Of a stretch of 64,000 nt of DNA, positions 1 to 10,217 are shown piece by piece. Position numbers and translations under genes: made by a program. The stretch is taken from assembly GCA_037127315.1 (NCBI GenBank), contig JBBBDQ010000398.1, forward strand, positions 5,857,501 through 5,921,500, in the 5' to 3' direction. The DNA is from Ascarosepion bandense (taxonomy: Eukaryota; Mollusca; Cephalopoda; Sepiida; Sepiidae). The notes under the pieces were generated by a model that worked only from the letters and a program-made list of their open reading frames with translations, made no database searches and was not told where the DNA came from. Numbering within the stretch: position 1 is the first letter of the stretch; every line of letters starts with the position of its first letter.

Positions 1-69
1 CAGAAGCAAGTGGATGTGTCTAGCTACAGTAATGAGCTGTGATACCGGAAAACAGGCTTGTATGTGGAT

Positions 70-120
<51 letters not shown>

Positions 121-121
121 A
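1..121 (+). mobile_element. Hammerhead-bearing SINE, 3' part, with TA tail
   Basis: This is the 3' portion of a dispersed short repeat whose other copies lie near 2.7, 12.2, 12.4, 12.5, 12.65, 40.2 and 57.8 kb. It starts at the window edge, so the tRNA-like head is not visible. The conserved core is followed by GGATGACTATATATA running into a (TA)n tract, the same junction as in the other copies. The TA run therefore probably is the element's tail. Confidence 0.6.
24..67 (+). ncRNA. Degenerate hammerhead-ribozyme-like motif
   Basis: Helix I can form between CTACA (24-28) and TGTGG (63-67), five pairs including one G-U. The cleavage-type triplet GTA is at 60-62. The catalytic strand reads GTAATGA instead of CTGATGA, and helix II is disrupted, so this copy should be inactive. 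It is identified by alignment to better copies at 2710 and 57850. Confidence 0.5.
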
Positions 122-583
122 ATAAGGAATGAAGAAAATATTTGCAACGTTTAAAGCATTAATTAAAAACAGTGCTCAGTATGAAAAATAGAGCAATGAA
201 TATTTATGATTATACTTTAGAACATGTACAAAATACAATCTACTACAAAAATGTACATTTTGTTTCGAGATTGAAAGAACAATGTCTCATCAGATATTTA
301 GTAATAATGGTAATAATAATACTTTTATTATTGGCAAGATTTTTCATACAAGTTAAAGAAAATAGGAAAGTTGAGAAGACGAACATAAAACATGGATAAA
401 GATAATGACACAAAAGAAATAAAAGAAAAAGCAAAGAGGAAAACAAGAGAGAAAGAAAGAAAGAAACGAGAAGAAAGAATCAATGAAAAACGACTCAGAG
501 AAAAAGAGACCAGAAATATAGGTAGAAAGTAAAATATAAGCATATACAGACATCACTCACTTGACGTCTGGGCTTAACAAAAT

Positions 584-642
<59 letters not shown>

Positions 643-1129
643 ACAAGAGAGAGAATCGGAGGGAAATGGTTTGAATTGATCTTTAGATCCTTACTTTTCT
701 CTCCCTCGCTTTCTCCCTTCTCGATGTGAATATGTTTCTTGTACATAAAAATGGCGTCCAAGAAATTATCACTCTTAGCGTTTTTTTATTTGATTAAATG
801 ATGCTGGCGCCTAATGCAACTTTTATTGCGAATTGGAATCCCTTACGCTTCACTTGCTTACTCTTCAAACCGATCTTCTGTGAACCTCTCAAAACAGATT
901 GACACGTCTACCATGTCTGACCCGAGGGCCATTGCAAAATTCTGAGAATTTTATTTATAAAATGTTTTTATTTACTACGAGAGGGATTTCACGTCTTTTC
1001 TTCCATTTGGAACCTAATCATTTTTAGAGTCTTCCGAGTATTTAAAAGTGCTTTTTGTCAAACAACTAATAGCACTGCTAATACGCCTACTACAACTACT
1101 ACTATTAGTACCAATAATAACAAAAATGA
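106..1129. other. Unclassified AT-rich sequence with one GT/GA microsatellite
   Basis: No gene or recognisable transposon coding remnant is visible. The stretch at 587-642 is (GT)n followed directly by (GA)n. The 400-540 segment is A/G-rich, which gives long stop-free frames on the minus strand that I regard as artefacts. Confidence 0.5.
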
Positions 1130-1402
1130 TAGTAAATATATAGAGAACTTGTAAGCAATAAGAGAAAACAAATTTGAAAATATATTAATGATAATATTAT
1201 TAATATATTTTCAACATTTTCGTCTTATTTAATAATAATAATAATGGCAATAATAGTAAATTTATAGAGAACTGGTTAGGAATAAGAGAAAACAAAGTTG
1301 AAAATATATTATTAATAGTATTTATAATATAGTGTCAACCTTGCTCTTTCTTATTGCTTACAAGTTTTCTATAAATTTGCTATTACTGGCATTATTATTA
1401 TT
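1130..1402. repeat. Three-copy direct/inverted repeat, MITE-like
   Basis: A ~60 bp sequence containing TATAGAGAACTTGTAAGCAA-like text occurs at about 1131-1190, again in direct orientation at 1250-1312, and inverted at 1335-1400. The outer copies could fold into a long hairpin. No coding capacity is seen. It could be a palindromic nonautonomous DNA transposon or a local duplication and inversion. Confidence 0.5.
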
Positions 1403-1568
1403 TGTTGTAGTATGATTAGTCGCAGTAGTATTAGATGTAATGTTCGTAGTAGTAGTAGTAGTAATACATATGCAAATACAAATATAGATATTTACTTATT
1501 TAACAGAAAACCCTTTTTAATACTCGGAAAAGGGTATTAAAAGAACTTTATTATATTATATTATATTA

Positions 1569-1624
<56 letters not shown>

Positions 1625-1837
1625 GATATATTATAATAGTAATGTATTATTATATAATTATAATATATTATTATATTATTATTATATGATCATAATATAT
1701 TATTATATAATTATTTTTTTTATATAATTATAATATTAATATTAATTATAATATTATGAAGACGAAGCCTTAGAGTGAAAACGAGAAGTAATGAGAAGCA
1801 ACAACCACCGCAATATCAAAAAGAAGAATAAGGACAA

Positions 1838-1900
<63 letters not shown>

Positions 1901-2338
1901 ATCTGAATTGACAAGAATAAATAAAGAAAAATCTAAGGACCTTATATGTACTTCTCACACCCATTTAAAAACGAGATCATAGTTTTGATACACATGACAC
2001 GCGTATTATTTTGTCCACATGTAAAAGAACAAGCGTTCCTATACTTACGTACACTTACAAAAGTTTTCCAGATACATGCATTTAAAAATAATCGCCTATT
2101 GCTTTAAGACACGTGACACATGTCTGACTCATAAGAATCAACCCCACATAACATTCCAGTCTCTTTGAAAAAAAATCAATTTTACATTTCTCATCCTTAA
2201 CTCGATATTTAAAAAAGGTTTAATAAAACGTAACTTGTTAGATTGAAACACATTTTCTACTTCATTCTTTATTTATTCTATCAGTCATATTTATATATTC
2301 ATCTATTTCCCCTCTAAGTTTTAACTGAATTTATATAT
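1403..2338. other. AT-rich unclassified DNA with TA tracts
   Basis: The stretch holds (TAT)n/(TA)n runs at 1550-1625 and a ~58 bp (TA)n at 1841-1899. The remainder shows no recognisable element. The frame crossing the TA run encodes only Ile-Tyr repeats. Confidence 0.5.
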
Positions 2339-2388
2339 ATACTACCGGCAATAAATATACTAAAGCCATAATGATTAGGCCACCCCTT
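2339..2388. mobile_element. Fragment of TIR-type DNA element
   Basis: The text ACTACCGGCA at 2341 and ATTAGGCCACCCC near 2374 resembles both terminal inverted repeats of the complete small element at 4807-5160. Almost nothing remains between them, so this looks like an internally deleted or recombined copy. Confidence 0.45.
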
Positions 2389-2407
2389 TTTTTTTAATAT
2401 ATATATC

Positions 2408-2574
2408 CCGGTTCACACTCCATCCAAGGACTATTGATCAGATTAAGAGGCTCATCACTTGTTCCCTGTTTAGGATGTGGTTTCCGGCTTTCTCTTTTCC
2501 AATCTTTCCACTATTACGTAGACCCCTGCTCATCAGTGGCGTTACCGCCTTGCTCGGGGTGATACGATTAAATA
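2408..2574 (+). mobile_element. Short repeat family C sharing the Jockey-type LINE tail
   Basis: The body (CGGTTCACACTCC, then GTTTAGGATGTGGTTTCC) recurs at 16.1-16.4, 36.7-36.9 and 63.8-64.0 kb. Its 3' end (CATCAGTGGCGTTACCGCCT, then GGGGTGATACGATTAAA) closely resembles the 3' terminus of the Jockey/CR1-like LINE copies in this window. It is either a SINE that borrows the LINE tail or a LINE 3' UTR subfamily. Confidence 0.6.
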
Positions 2575-2654
2575 TATATATATGGCGTCTGTATACACTG
2601 CTTATAGACGTTAAAATTTCCCTTCTCTGATGCCATAGGAGTAGAGACTCTGAC

Positions 2655-2760
2655 TGACACCAATTCGGTCGAGTTTTGATCCCGGCCAGAAGCAAGTGGA
2701 TATGTCAAGCCACACTGATGAGCTGTGATATGGCGAAACGTGCTTATATATATATGTTTC
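2655..2760 (+). mobile_element. Hammerhead-bearing SINE copy
   Basis: A tRNA-like B-box region (GGTCGAGTTTTGATCCCGG, 2667-2685) is followed by the family sequence AAGCAAGTGGAT, the ribozyme-like core, and a TATATA tail. The B box is evidence for a tRNA-derived polymerase III head. The A box is not obvious here. A copy of repeat C sits 80 bp upstream. Confidence 0.6.
2710..2745 (+). ncRNA. Hammerhead-ribozyme-like motif
   Basis: The catalytic strand CTGATGA (2715-2721) is followed by helix II GCTGT-GAT-ATGGC, which pairs as five bp with two G-U wobbles, and then GAAAC (2735-2739). The upstream helix I strand CCACA (2710-2714) matches TGTGG found 3' of the core in other copies. The helix III loop and cleavage triplet are truncated here, so cleavage is unlikely. 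Confidence 0.6.
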
Positions 2761-3530
2761 AGCCCAAGTTGCCGATTTAATAGTCATCGATATCCTAGAC
2801 ACCCTTAGTAAAGTGGTGGATCCTAAACAAGTAGGCCTATAACGAGATGATGGACTTTCACCAACCCTAGTTTAAGATATTAAATAGCCCTTTCTTGAAA
2901 ATACTAGGAATTAAAAGAAAATAACTTTAATCCACAGATAAATTGGAAGCTGATAGGCAAAACTAGGACCCCTAATAGCTTGAGAGACAGATGTAATCTA
3001 TGTTTGAAAGAAAAAATAAAAATTTTGAAATTTCAATACCAGAATTTACTCCTATAGAAATTAGTATGTGTTGTCATAGAAATAAGTATAAATTGCAATA
3101 ATTATCCTATTTTTCCAATTAGTTAAAATAAGTTTTTTCTTAAATTAGGTTAGGCAGTTACTTCCCCCTAGCTACCACTACTAACTCAAGCATTAAGCCA
3201 CATACTTCGCACTACCAAAGAAGTAATTATTATTAAATTCCACTAGCTTAACCATAAAAACCAATATCCTCCAACCATTTACTTTACTAGAGCAAACGTT
3301 TGGGCTTAGACTTTTCCCTCATTCTTTGTTTAAACAGGGTTGAGAATGCATGTCTTAAAATGACATGTTGAAAATGGCTATTTCCCCTCTAAGTTCTCTC
3401 TGAATTTACACTCGCACACACATAAATACATATAGAGCAAATATAAGAAAAATTAAGACAAACACGTTATTTCATGGTGGTTCGGAATTATGGGCCGATT
3501 TCAGGCGAACCATCGTCAGCTTCCGTCTTT
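2761..3530. other. Unclassified sequence
   Basis: No RNA gene, coding remnant or recognised repeat is evident. The base composition is ordinary AT-rich with a CA-rich patch near 3410. Confidence 0.4.
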
Positions 3531-3850
3531 ATTTAACAAAGGATTCTACATAAATGAGATTCACAAAAACCTAAAAAAAAAAAACGAATAAAAATAACGG
3601 ACGTTCCCTAAAAAGAAAAAATTAAAAATTAAGAAAAATGCATCAGTTTGGCGAACATATGCACATATTCATACATAATCATATATACACGCAACATATG
3701 ACACAAACCCAATGACACGCAAAACAGATGACACGCAACATATGACAAAAAACAGATGACACGCATAGCGGCCAATGTCAACAAAAGTTCGAAAATACAT
3801 TCGTCTAACATTTAGTTTGCAGACTCGTGGATTTGAAATGTAAAGAAAGT
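3531..3850 (+). repeat. Dispersed repeat, copy 1 (partner at 33.95 kb)
   Basis: From GGATTCTACATAAATGAGATT to the end TTGAAATGTAAAGAAAGT, this segment aligns with 33952-34218. The CA/TA-rich middle differs in length (here a degenerate ACACGCAACATATGAC repeat). There is no coding potential. The class is unknown. Confidence 0.6.
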
Positions 3851-4080
3851 GGGTTAGGTGAGAAAGAGTTAGTGAAAAGGGAGAGAGAGAGTTAGAGCTT
3901 TAAATTTTTAATTTAAAAGAAAACCTAATTATTCTATTTACATTTAGCTGTTTAAACTTAATTATTAAGTTTAAAATAAATTTACATATTACTAGTGAAA
4001 GGATATAAAATTTGAATTTTTATTTTAAAAAATTAAAATAATTAATCAATTGCGATATAATAGTTAATCAATTCGTTTTA
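3851..4080. other. AT-rich unclassified sequence
   Basis: It contains a short GA run at 3880-3892 and A/T-rich sequence. No feature is recognised. Confidence 0.4.
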
Positions 4081-4422
4081 ATCACCACCCCAACTATATA
4101 ATCAAAATTATACTAATTATTCGGTTAACAATACAACAAAAATAATAATACCCTAGTGCAGGTAAATTTTCCAGTCAGCCGTATAGTTGTAATACCGTAT
4201 ACTTTAGTACTATAAAAAACATATATACGAACACATACAACTCATATACACACGTAAATGCATACATAGTTACCTGCATACACACATACGTATACCCATA
4301 TATGTACACGTACACAGATACATATATACATATACACACATACGAACGCATACATATATATACACAATCAAACACCAGCAAAAACAAATATGTAACCAAT
4401 ACAGTACACATATAATATAAAA

Positions 4423-4473
<51 letters not shown>

Positions 4474-4762
4474 ATTAAAAAAATCACCGCACCAACTATA
4501 TAATAAAAAATATTCTACTTATTCGGTTAACAATACAATAAAAATAATACTACCCTAGTGCAGGTAAATTTTCCGGTCAGCCGTACAGTTGTAATAGCGT
4601 TGTAATACCGTATACTTTTAGTACTATAAAAAACATATATTTGAACAAATACAACTCATATACACACGTAAATGCGTACACAGTTACCTGCATACATACA
4701 TACGTATACCCGTACATGTACACGTACACAGATACATATATACATATACACACATACGAACG

Positions 4763-4807
<45 letters not shown>
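4081..4807 (+). repeat. Tandem duplication, ~401 bp period
   Basis: The segments 4081-4414 and 4482-4768 are near copies: ATCACC followed by CAACTATATAAT, then a CCCTAGTGCAGGTAAATTTTCC block and an ACATACGTATACCC block. Each copy ends in a long (TA)n tract (4424-4471 and 4769-4807). The frames crossing them are Tyr/Ile/Cys-rich low complexity. Confidence 0.75.
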
Positions 4808-4809
<2 letters not shown>

Positions 4810-5160
4810 TATCGGCCATAATTATTAGGCCACCGCAGTGTTTTAATAATGATGTATTTCATACTATTTTTTAGTATTTATTGCCAAGTGAATAATTGTA
4901 AATGAAAATAAAATGTTTTTTTTTCTGTTAATACTGTACAATGACATGTGCATTAAATGAATTTATAAATATTTGGTAATTGTAGTTCCATCGATGAAAG
5001 AATGAAGAAAATTTAGGATGATTCAGACGAATTCATATTTGCTTCCTTGCCTTGTAAAATTTTGCAAATAATAACAAAAAAAAATTTCTATTTTCATTTT
5101 GAATTATCCACTAAAAATAATGTAAAAACTGGGGTGGCTTATAAATTATGGCCGGTAGTG
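4807..5160. mobile_element. Small TIR DNA element (MITE, Tc1/mariner-like)
   Basis: The left end CTATCGGCCATAATTATTAG, continuing GCCACCGCAG, is an imperfect inverted copy of the right end CTGGGGTGGCTTATAAATTA, continuing TGGCCGGTAGTG. This gives TIRs of about 31 bp. The element is ~354 bp, non-coding, and inserted next to a TA tract, consistent with TA targeting. The superfamily assignment is inference from TIR style and target. Confidence 0.7.
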
Positions 5161-5163
5161 CAT

Positions 5164-5164
5164 G

Positions 5165-5222
<58 letters not shown>
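5164..5222. repeat. (TA)n microsatellite
   Basis: A nearly pure TA run of ~58 bp lies between the small TIR element and the palindrome. Confidence 0.9.
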
Positions 5223-5224
<2 letters not shown>

Positions 5225-5232
5225 TATATATA

Positions 5233-5481
5233 TGAAATGAATTGTTTGAACATTATTTTTTATCGATACTCATATTTAAGTAGATATTCTGATTTTAATG
5301 AAACAGTATTATATATTTTTATCTAATAATCAGGCCGGTAGATAAAAATATATAATACTGTTTCATTAAAAAACAGAATATCTACTTAAATATGAGTATC
5401 GATAAAAAATAATGTTCAAACAATTCATTTCAAATTGTCGGTTGCTTATAACCAAGTTTCATTAAAATTCGTTGATTTCCG

Positions 5482-5485
<4 letters not shown>
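5233..5485. mobile_element. Long palindrome, MITE-like
   Basis: The arms at 5233-5325 and 5339-5432 are near-perfect inverted copies (~93 bp) separated by a 13-nt centre containing CAGGCCGG. The right arm continues to 5485 with GGTTGCTTATAACCAAGTTT. That extended arm is found in single copy at about 58853-59000 in inverted orientation, so it is a mobile family rather than a chance hairpin. No protein is encoded. Confidence 0.75.

Positions 5486-5556
<71 letters not shown>
5483..5556. repeat. Compound (TA)n(GA)n microsatellite
   Basis: The TA run at 5484-5520 is followed directly by a GA run at 5522-5556. Confidence 0.9.
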
Positions 5557-5557
<1 letters not shown>

Positions 5558-5631
5558 CTTAGATTGTTATTCTGCCACTCTATGTATAGAATATTCCTTT
5601 GGATTTTTCTATATCTACACCGCATGCTTAT

Positions 5632-5985
5632 ATATACTCTCGCATCGATCAAAAACCAGGTGTGGGCGACAAAGCGAACCTCGCTGCCGCGCATGAAAAG
5701 GACCTCCAATTCGTAGTGGCCTGGGGTAGGAAATGGCGAGTAAATTTCAATGCTTCTAAAAAGAAGCTGTTATCAACTAACCACCATAGACAATCGCATC
5801 TACCTCCCATTAGCATGGGACAGGCTAGCCTCCCAGAGAGTAAAATACTACGCCTCCTTGGCCTTACAATTTCGGCCGACCTAAAATGGAATGATTATAT
5901 CGAATCCATTGCCAAATCTGCTGCTATCAAAGTCGGCTCTCTGTGCAGGGCCCGGAAGTTTTTCCCACCTGAATCCCAACCCTCA
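5632..5985 (+). pseudogene. Jockey/CR1-like LINE RT fragment
   Basis: The translation contains KANLAAAHEKDLQFVVAWGR, then KKLLSTNHHRQSHLPPISMG and LRLLGLTISADLKWNDYIES. This matches the region just after the catalytic motif C of the long LINE at 46.6-48.1 kb. It starts in the thumb region, directly after a GA microsatellite, and homology ends at about 5985, so both ends are truncated. Retrotransposon relic. Confidence 0.8.
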
Positions 5986-6460
5986 GCAGCTAAACCCGAT
6001 AACATCCCGTCAGCTGATTTGAACCACTCACTTTGGCTTCGTATTCTGTTGTTGATATGTAACTATCACTCTAACAGATTCTTTCTCCGAACTGCTTCTT
6101 TGTAGAACCGATTTTAATAAATAAAACATAGATTGTAAATAACGGATATCATGTCATATACCACTGCTGTGTTTAGTACATACAGTTGCAGCTGCTTGAA
6201 CAACAAAATTTTGACAGGTAAGCGATAACAACCAGCACGTATATATAGAAATATTAACTTATATTTATATTCTCTTCGATCATAGTTGTCTGTAAAGAAA
6301 TGTTAGAGGGAGAGCACACGCATACAGATGGGTTGATCGCTGCCTTATCTTCTCTTTTTCAATCCAGTCTCGTTTCCATCTCTTCCCCGATCCGGTTGTC
6401 TCTCGAATTATTTCCATTTGTCTTTCTTCTCCATATACAGACCGAATCTTGTTTAAACAC
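5986..6460. other. Unclassified
   Basis: The frame of the upstream LINE fragment runs on to 6105, but the residues no longer resemble the LINE. Nothing else is recognised. Confidence 0.4.
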
Positions 6461-6462
6461 GT

Positions 6463-6798
6463 CATCTTTCAGGCAGCATATTGTGTATAATAAATAATTT
6501 CGAGGTTTATATTCTCTTTCCTATTCATTTTTTGTTTGGTTACGCTGTTTATCAAAACACAATCATATTCCTTTAATGCAATAATATTTTTTTCCTATAT
6601 CTTCATTTCTGTTTCCATATCTCCTGACCTGGAAAACAGCTGTCTCAACACAATTTCGCTCTTCACCTTGAGTCCGTATTAATTCTTTATAACAATAATT
6701 ATTTTCTTTTGTTATCCAGCTTGCATCTTTGCTGTTTAATAACGCCTGCGCAGTGTAACTACACTTCTGCGTGAAATTACGCACAAGGTCAGAGAATA
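6463..6798. mobile_element. Small TIR element, copy 1
   Basis: The core 6512-6796 starts TTCTCT and ends GGTCAGAGAA, flanked on both sides by TA. It is ~70-75% similar by eye to 7501-7752. Similarity also continues ~50 bp leftward (TTTCAGGCAGCATATTG and TTTCGAGG), so either the true element is larger or both copies derive from one duplication. Confidence 0.55.
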
Positions 6799-7350
6799 TA
6801 TAATTTTTTCATGTCATTTTTCAAAATGTTAATCTATGAACATTTTAAGAGCAATTTTTGTCGACAATCTCCCCACAACAAAAACACTTCAATTGTAGAA
6901 CACATTTACATAATATAGCATAAAAAAATCAGTAAATGATATAGAACAACATATGCAAACGTAATTAAAAATATCAATACCAAAGGTGAACTCGTTTTTC
7001 CATTTACAATGTGCGCATGTATTTCATTTGTTAACTCTATACAGAAGGCATTTTCTTGATTTAAACTCTAAGTTATCCACCTATCTTTGGCATAATAATG
7101 AATTAGACCGAAAGTATTTGCATAAAGGAAAATGTTTTCCTTTACTTCTTTTTCCATTTTTTTCTTTTAACTTTTTTAACTTCCACTGAGTAGGTCGCTC
7201 GTCTTAATATGCTGAGACACTTTGAGCACCCTGACGTGAAGTTAGAACAATTTCGACCGAGTAGTGAACCCTAAACTCACCAGACCTCCCATAATTTCGG
7301 CCTTACGCCACATGTAAGCCACACTATAAAAAATCCCCATTCCGAGACGC
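6799..7350. other. Unclassified
   Basis: No recognisable feature. The sequence is AT-rich with a T-rich patch at 7130-7180. Confidence 0.4.
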
Positions 7351-7351
7351 A

Positions 7352-7448
7352 TGATTTAGTCAGTCAAGTGCCATACGTGATACAAGCTTTCGAGCGATCA
7401 TGTCTCGAAAGAGACATGAATAACTGAACAGAAGATGACTGAGCAGAA
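7352..7448 (-). mobile_element. Octopus-type tRNA-derived SINE, 3' fragment
   Basis: GTCAAGTGCCATACGTGATA and the hairpin CATGTCTC-GAAA-GAGACATG mark the 3' end of the abundant SINE family. The copy is truncated after about 100 bp. Confidence 0.75.
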
Positions 7449-7755
7449 GATTATCTTTCAGGCTGCATATTGAATATAATAAACAATTTCGAGGTTTATA
7501 TTCTCTGACCTTGGCTACGCTGTTTATCAAACATTAACACATTCCTTCAATACAATAACATCTATTTTACTATAAATACGTTTCTGACCTGGAAAACAGC
7601 TGTCTCAACACAAATTAGCAGGTCACTCGATGTTTGCATTTTTAAATTTACGTATTAATATTTTTTGTTAGCCAGTTTGCTTTTTTGCTGTTTACTAACG
7701 CTTGCTAAATGTAAACACACTTCTTCGTGAAATTACGCACCAGGTCAGAGAATAT
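7449..7755. mobile_element. Small TIR element, copy 2
   Basis: The 14-bp termini ATATTCTCTGACCT (7498-7511) and AGGTCAGAGAATAT (7742-7755) are perfect inverted repeats with TA at both edges. It is ~250 bp and non-coding. The flank at 7449-7500 (AACAATTTCGAGG) also appears at 38.27 kb in inverted orientation. Confidence 0.65.
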
Positions 7756-8585
7756 CTAACAAGTATACGCTTTACTTTAATTAATTTAATAATTAAAACT
7801 TGTGTTTCAAATAACGGATATTATACACCATATTCTAATTAATCTAATAATTAAAACTTTGGCTTCAAATGACGGATCATATGCGCCATCGTTCTCAAGC
7901 AGTCAGGGTACAATTATTTTCGTTGTTATTTCAAATTCGCCCAGCAGAATTAATATAGTCATTTGAAGGTACTTTCTCAGCCGTGTGTTGTTCAATTATA
8001 CCACCGATTAAGCTTTCTTTATTCTTAATCAGCGACGGCCCCAGGTTTGCTGGCACCCTGGGCAAGCTAAACTTAGGCGCCCTTACCTGTATAAATGTTT
8101 TGTTCAATTTAATTTTTACAAAGTAGAATTTTCACAAATGCAGGATAACAATTTTATTCAATATACAAGTTAATGCAAAATAAAGAAAACATTCATTATC
8201 CTACTTTCTACACAAATCTTACTTACAAGACAATTTTGTTAACAAAATAACAAAAGAATTGACTGTTTTGAGTAATGGACAACCGTAAATATATTTTTCT
8301 AAGCTTTTTTTTTAAGCTTTTAAATACGGACAATGGCGCCCCGGTTTTGAACCGGTCTTGTTCTTAATCCGAACCAAATATTTCCATGTATTGATCAATA
8401 AAATTAGAACCCATTATTTAATTAATATTGAATTATTTTTAATATTTATTGTGAACTTTCCGCAAGATGAATTTTCTCGCGGTGATCTGATGGCACAAAT
8501 TACTGAACGTGCTCAATACAAATATAACAGCAAAACCTTTTATAGCTCTTGGACAATTTCCTCAACTATAAAGGGGAACCTTAAG
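7756..8585. other. Unclassified, with possible DNA-transposon ends
   Basis: GGCCCCAGG/GGCACCCTGGGC near 8035-8070 and GGCGCCCCGG near 8335 look like GC-rich termini around an AT-rich ~300 bp interior, but I could not align them as true inverted repeats. Nothing else is recognised. Confidence 0.25.
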
Positions 8586-8910
8586 TAATGTGGTTCTACA
8601 GAAAGATGCTGAGAATTCAATGGACGAATAGTGTAAATAAAAATTAAACTTTAAGATAAATAGAAACAAGAAAGATATTTTTTTTCATAATTAGAAGGAT
8701 AACCCCAGGAAGATAACCTGGGACATTGTGAGGAAGCCACATTATAAGCCACCGGACTAAATCCGTGACGAATGAATAGTAAAAATGAGCAGTGAACGGA
8801 TGGTAAAAAGTGTAACATTACTATGAGCTTCAAATGAGCAGAGATTGTGGAGATTGTGGAGAGCCATAACCTTCTATATCCACAGGAAATACGGTACATA
8901 GAAGAAGAGG
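8586..8910 (+). pseudogene. RTE-like LINE C-terminal relic
   Basis: It opens with ATGTGGTTCTACAGAAAGAT (Met-Trp-Phe-Tyr-Arg-Lys-Met-Leu-Arg-Ile), the conserved motif downstream of the RT in RTE-type elements. It ends with GAGAGCCATAACCTTC and a CGGTACATAGAAG end similar to other copies (16.7, 60.3 kb). The middle is heavily degraded and out of frame. Confidence 0.6.
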
Positions 8911-9017
8911 CATCCTACTTCTAATTATTTTAATTCACGCCATTTTGATGTACATTTGGCGCTAGAAATTCTCGCTTTTTCATTATTTTTCAACGAGCGG
9001 CCCAATATTCATGTCGA

Positions 9018-9090
9018 TCAGTCCGTTAAGTGATACATGCTTATTTGGTACACGCTTGGGCGATCATGTCTCTTTCGAGATATGACTGTT
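9018..9090 (-). mobile_element. SINE 3' fragment
   Basis: ACACGCTTGGGCGATCATG and the terminal hairpin identify the SINE family end. The hairpin loop is TTTC here where same-strand copies show GAAA. Confidence 0.65.
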
Positions 9091-9240
9091 TTTTATTCAT
9101 TTCATTCTTCATTCTTGTCGTTTCTTACATTCATACTACATTCTTTGTTTCTGTCCATCTTACTTATATTTATTTATCTATTTTTCTTTATTTTCCTAAA
9201 CTTTTCTATTCGATTCTAATTTCCATTCAGATTTACTTTT

Positions 9241-10113
9241 TATGTGCAACTAGCAGTATAGCCCGGCGCTGCTCGGGTGTAATGAAAGCTTTAAAACTAA
9301 TCCATGTTCCTGGAGCTAAGACTTTTTGAAAGATGGCACGAAAAACTAAAAAGCAATAATTGTTTCCAGTCAAAGCGAAACCGTAATTTGAAAAAAAAAT
9401 GAATGGATGTAAGTCAAATTTCCGGTATCAATGTCAAATAAGTTTTCCGTGGCAAACTGAATTTGAATGTTAAATAAGTCCTCTGAGTAAATGGTATCAT
9501 GGCTGAGACTAAGAACTACACTTATACCTACTTAGAGCAAAACCTGAAGCAAAAACCAAAATAAAAGGGCCGAAAACCTGATTTTGATCAGACCCGATAA
9601 GATATCGGGGTATCGATTTCCAATATCGGAGTCAAATAAGTCATCCAAGGATAAACTAACCTAAGTATGTTCATGAAAACTTATCGTACCCATCGGGATT
9701 AAAATTGGAAAAAATTAGCCATATTGATGGCTGAATATCGATTTTTAATCAGATTCGATATAATATCGGGGGTAACTATTTATGATATCGTGGATAATGA
9801 GTCGTCTGAGGAGTTCTACAAATGTTTGAGACTAAAAATTATAATTTTAACAAGTTAGAGCAAATTCTGCAGCAGGAAACATGACAAAATGGCTGAAATC
9901 CTGACCTTAATCAAACCAGATCGGATATCGGCGGATCGATTCCCGATATTGGGAGTGGAGGGGAGAAATCGGAAAACATAAGTAGCTGACCGGAAGCCTA
10001 TTTGTGCGAAGATTGGTGAGAATCTGATAAAAGTTGTGGATGTGTATAAAGGACATCCATACAGACATACAGATATACAGACACACGCACAAACAAATGG
10101 CCTTTTATATATA
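9241..10113 (+). mobile_element. Unclassified dispersed repeat U, long copy
   Basis: It begins CTAGCAGTATAGCCCGGCG and ends near TTTTATATATAGAGAT after a stretch of ACAGACATACAG-type sequence. Two other copies lie at 32684-33398 (+) and 55598-56318 (-). This copy contains an internal degenerate repeat of ~325 bp: the GAGACTA...GAGCAAA...GATATCGG blocks near 9500 and 9825. No coding region is seen. The superfamily is unresolved (Helitron-like, or a non-LTR 3' end). Confidence 0.6.
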
Positions 10114-10217
10114 GAGATTAAAATTGTGGATCTTTCTCATTGCCACATTGACTTTCTTTAAGGGGATTTTAATTTTATTTAATTTCTATTCTTGTATTTT
10201 TTTTATTTTATTTTCTG

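Noticed and set aside
1550..1740. AT-rich origin or scaffold attachment element
   Set aside because: Only TA/TAT low complexity is visible; nothing specific supports a function.
4175..4874. Frames through CA/TA repeats on both strands (also 5435, 13942, 38818, 44199)
   Set aside because: They encode only Tyr/Ile/Val/Cys/His repeats from microsatellites.
7756..8350. hAT-type transposon suggested by GC-rich ends
   Set aside because: The two GC-rich segments do not align as inverted repeats and no 8-bp target duplication was found.
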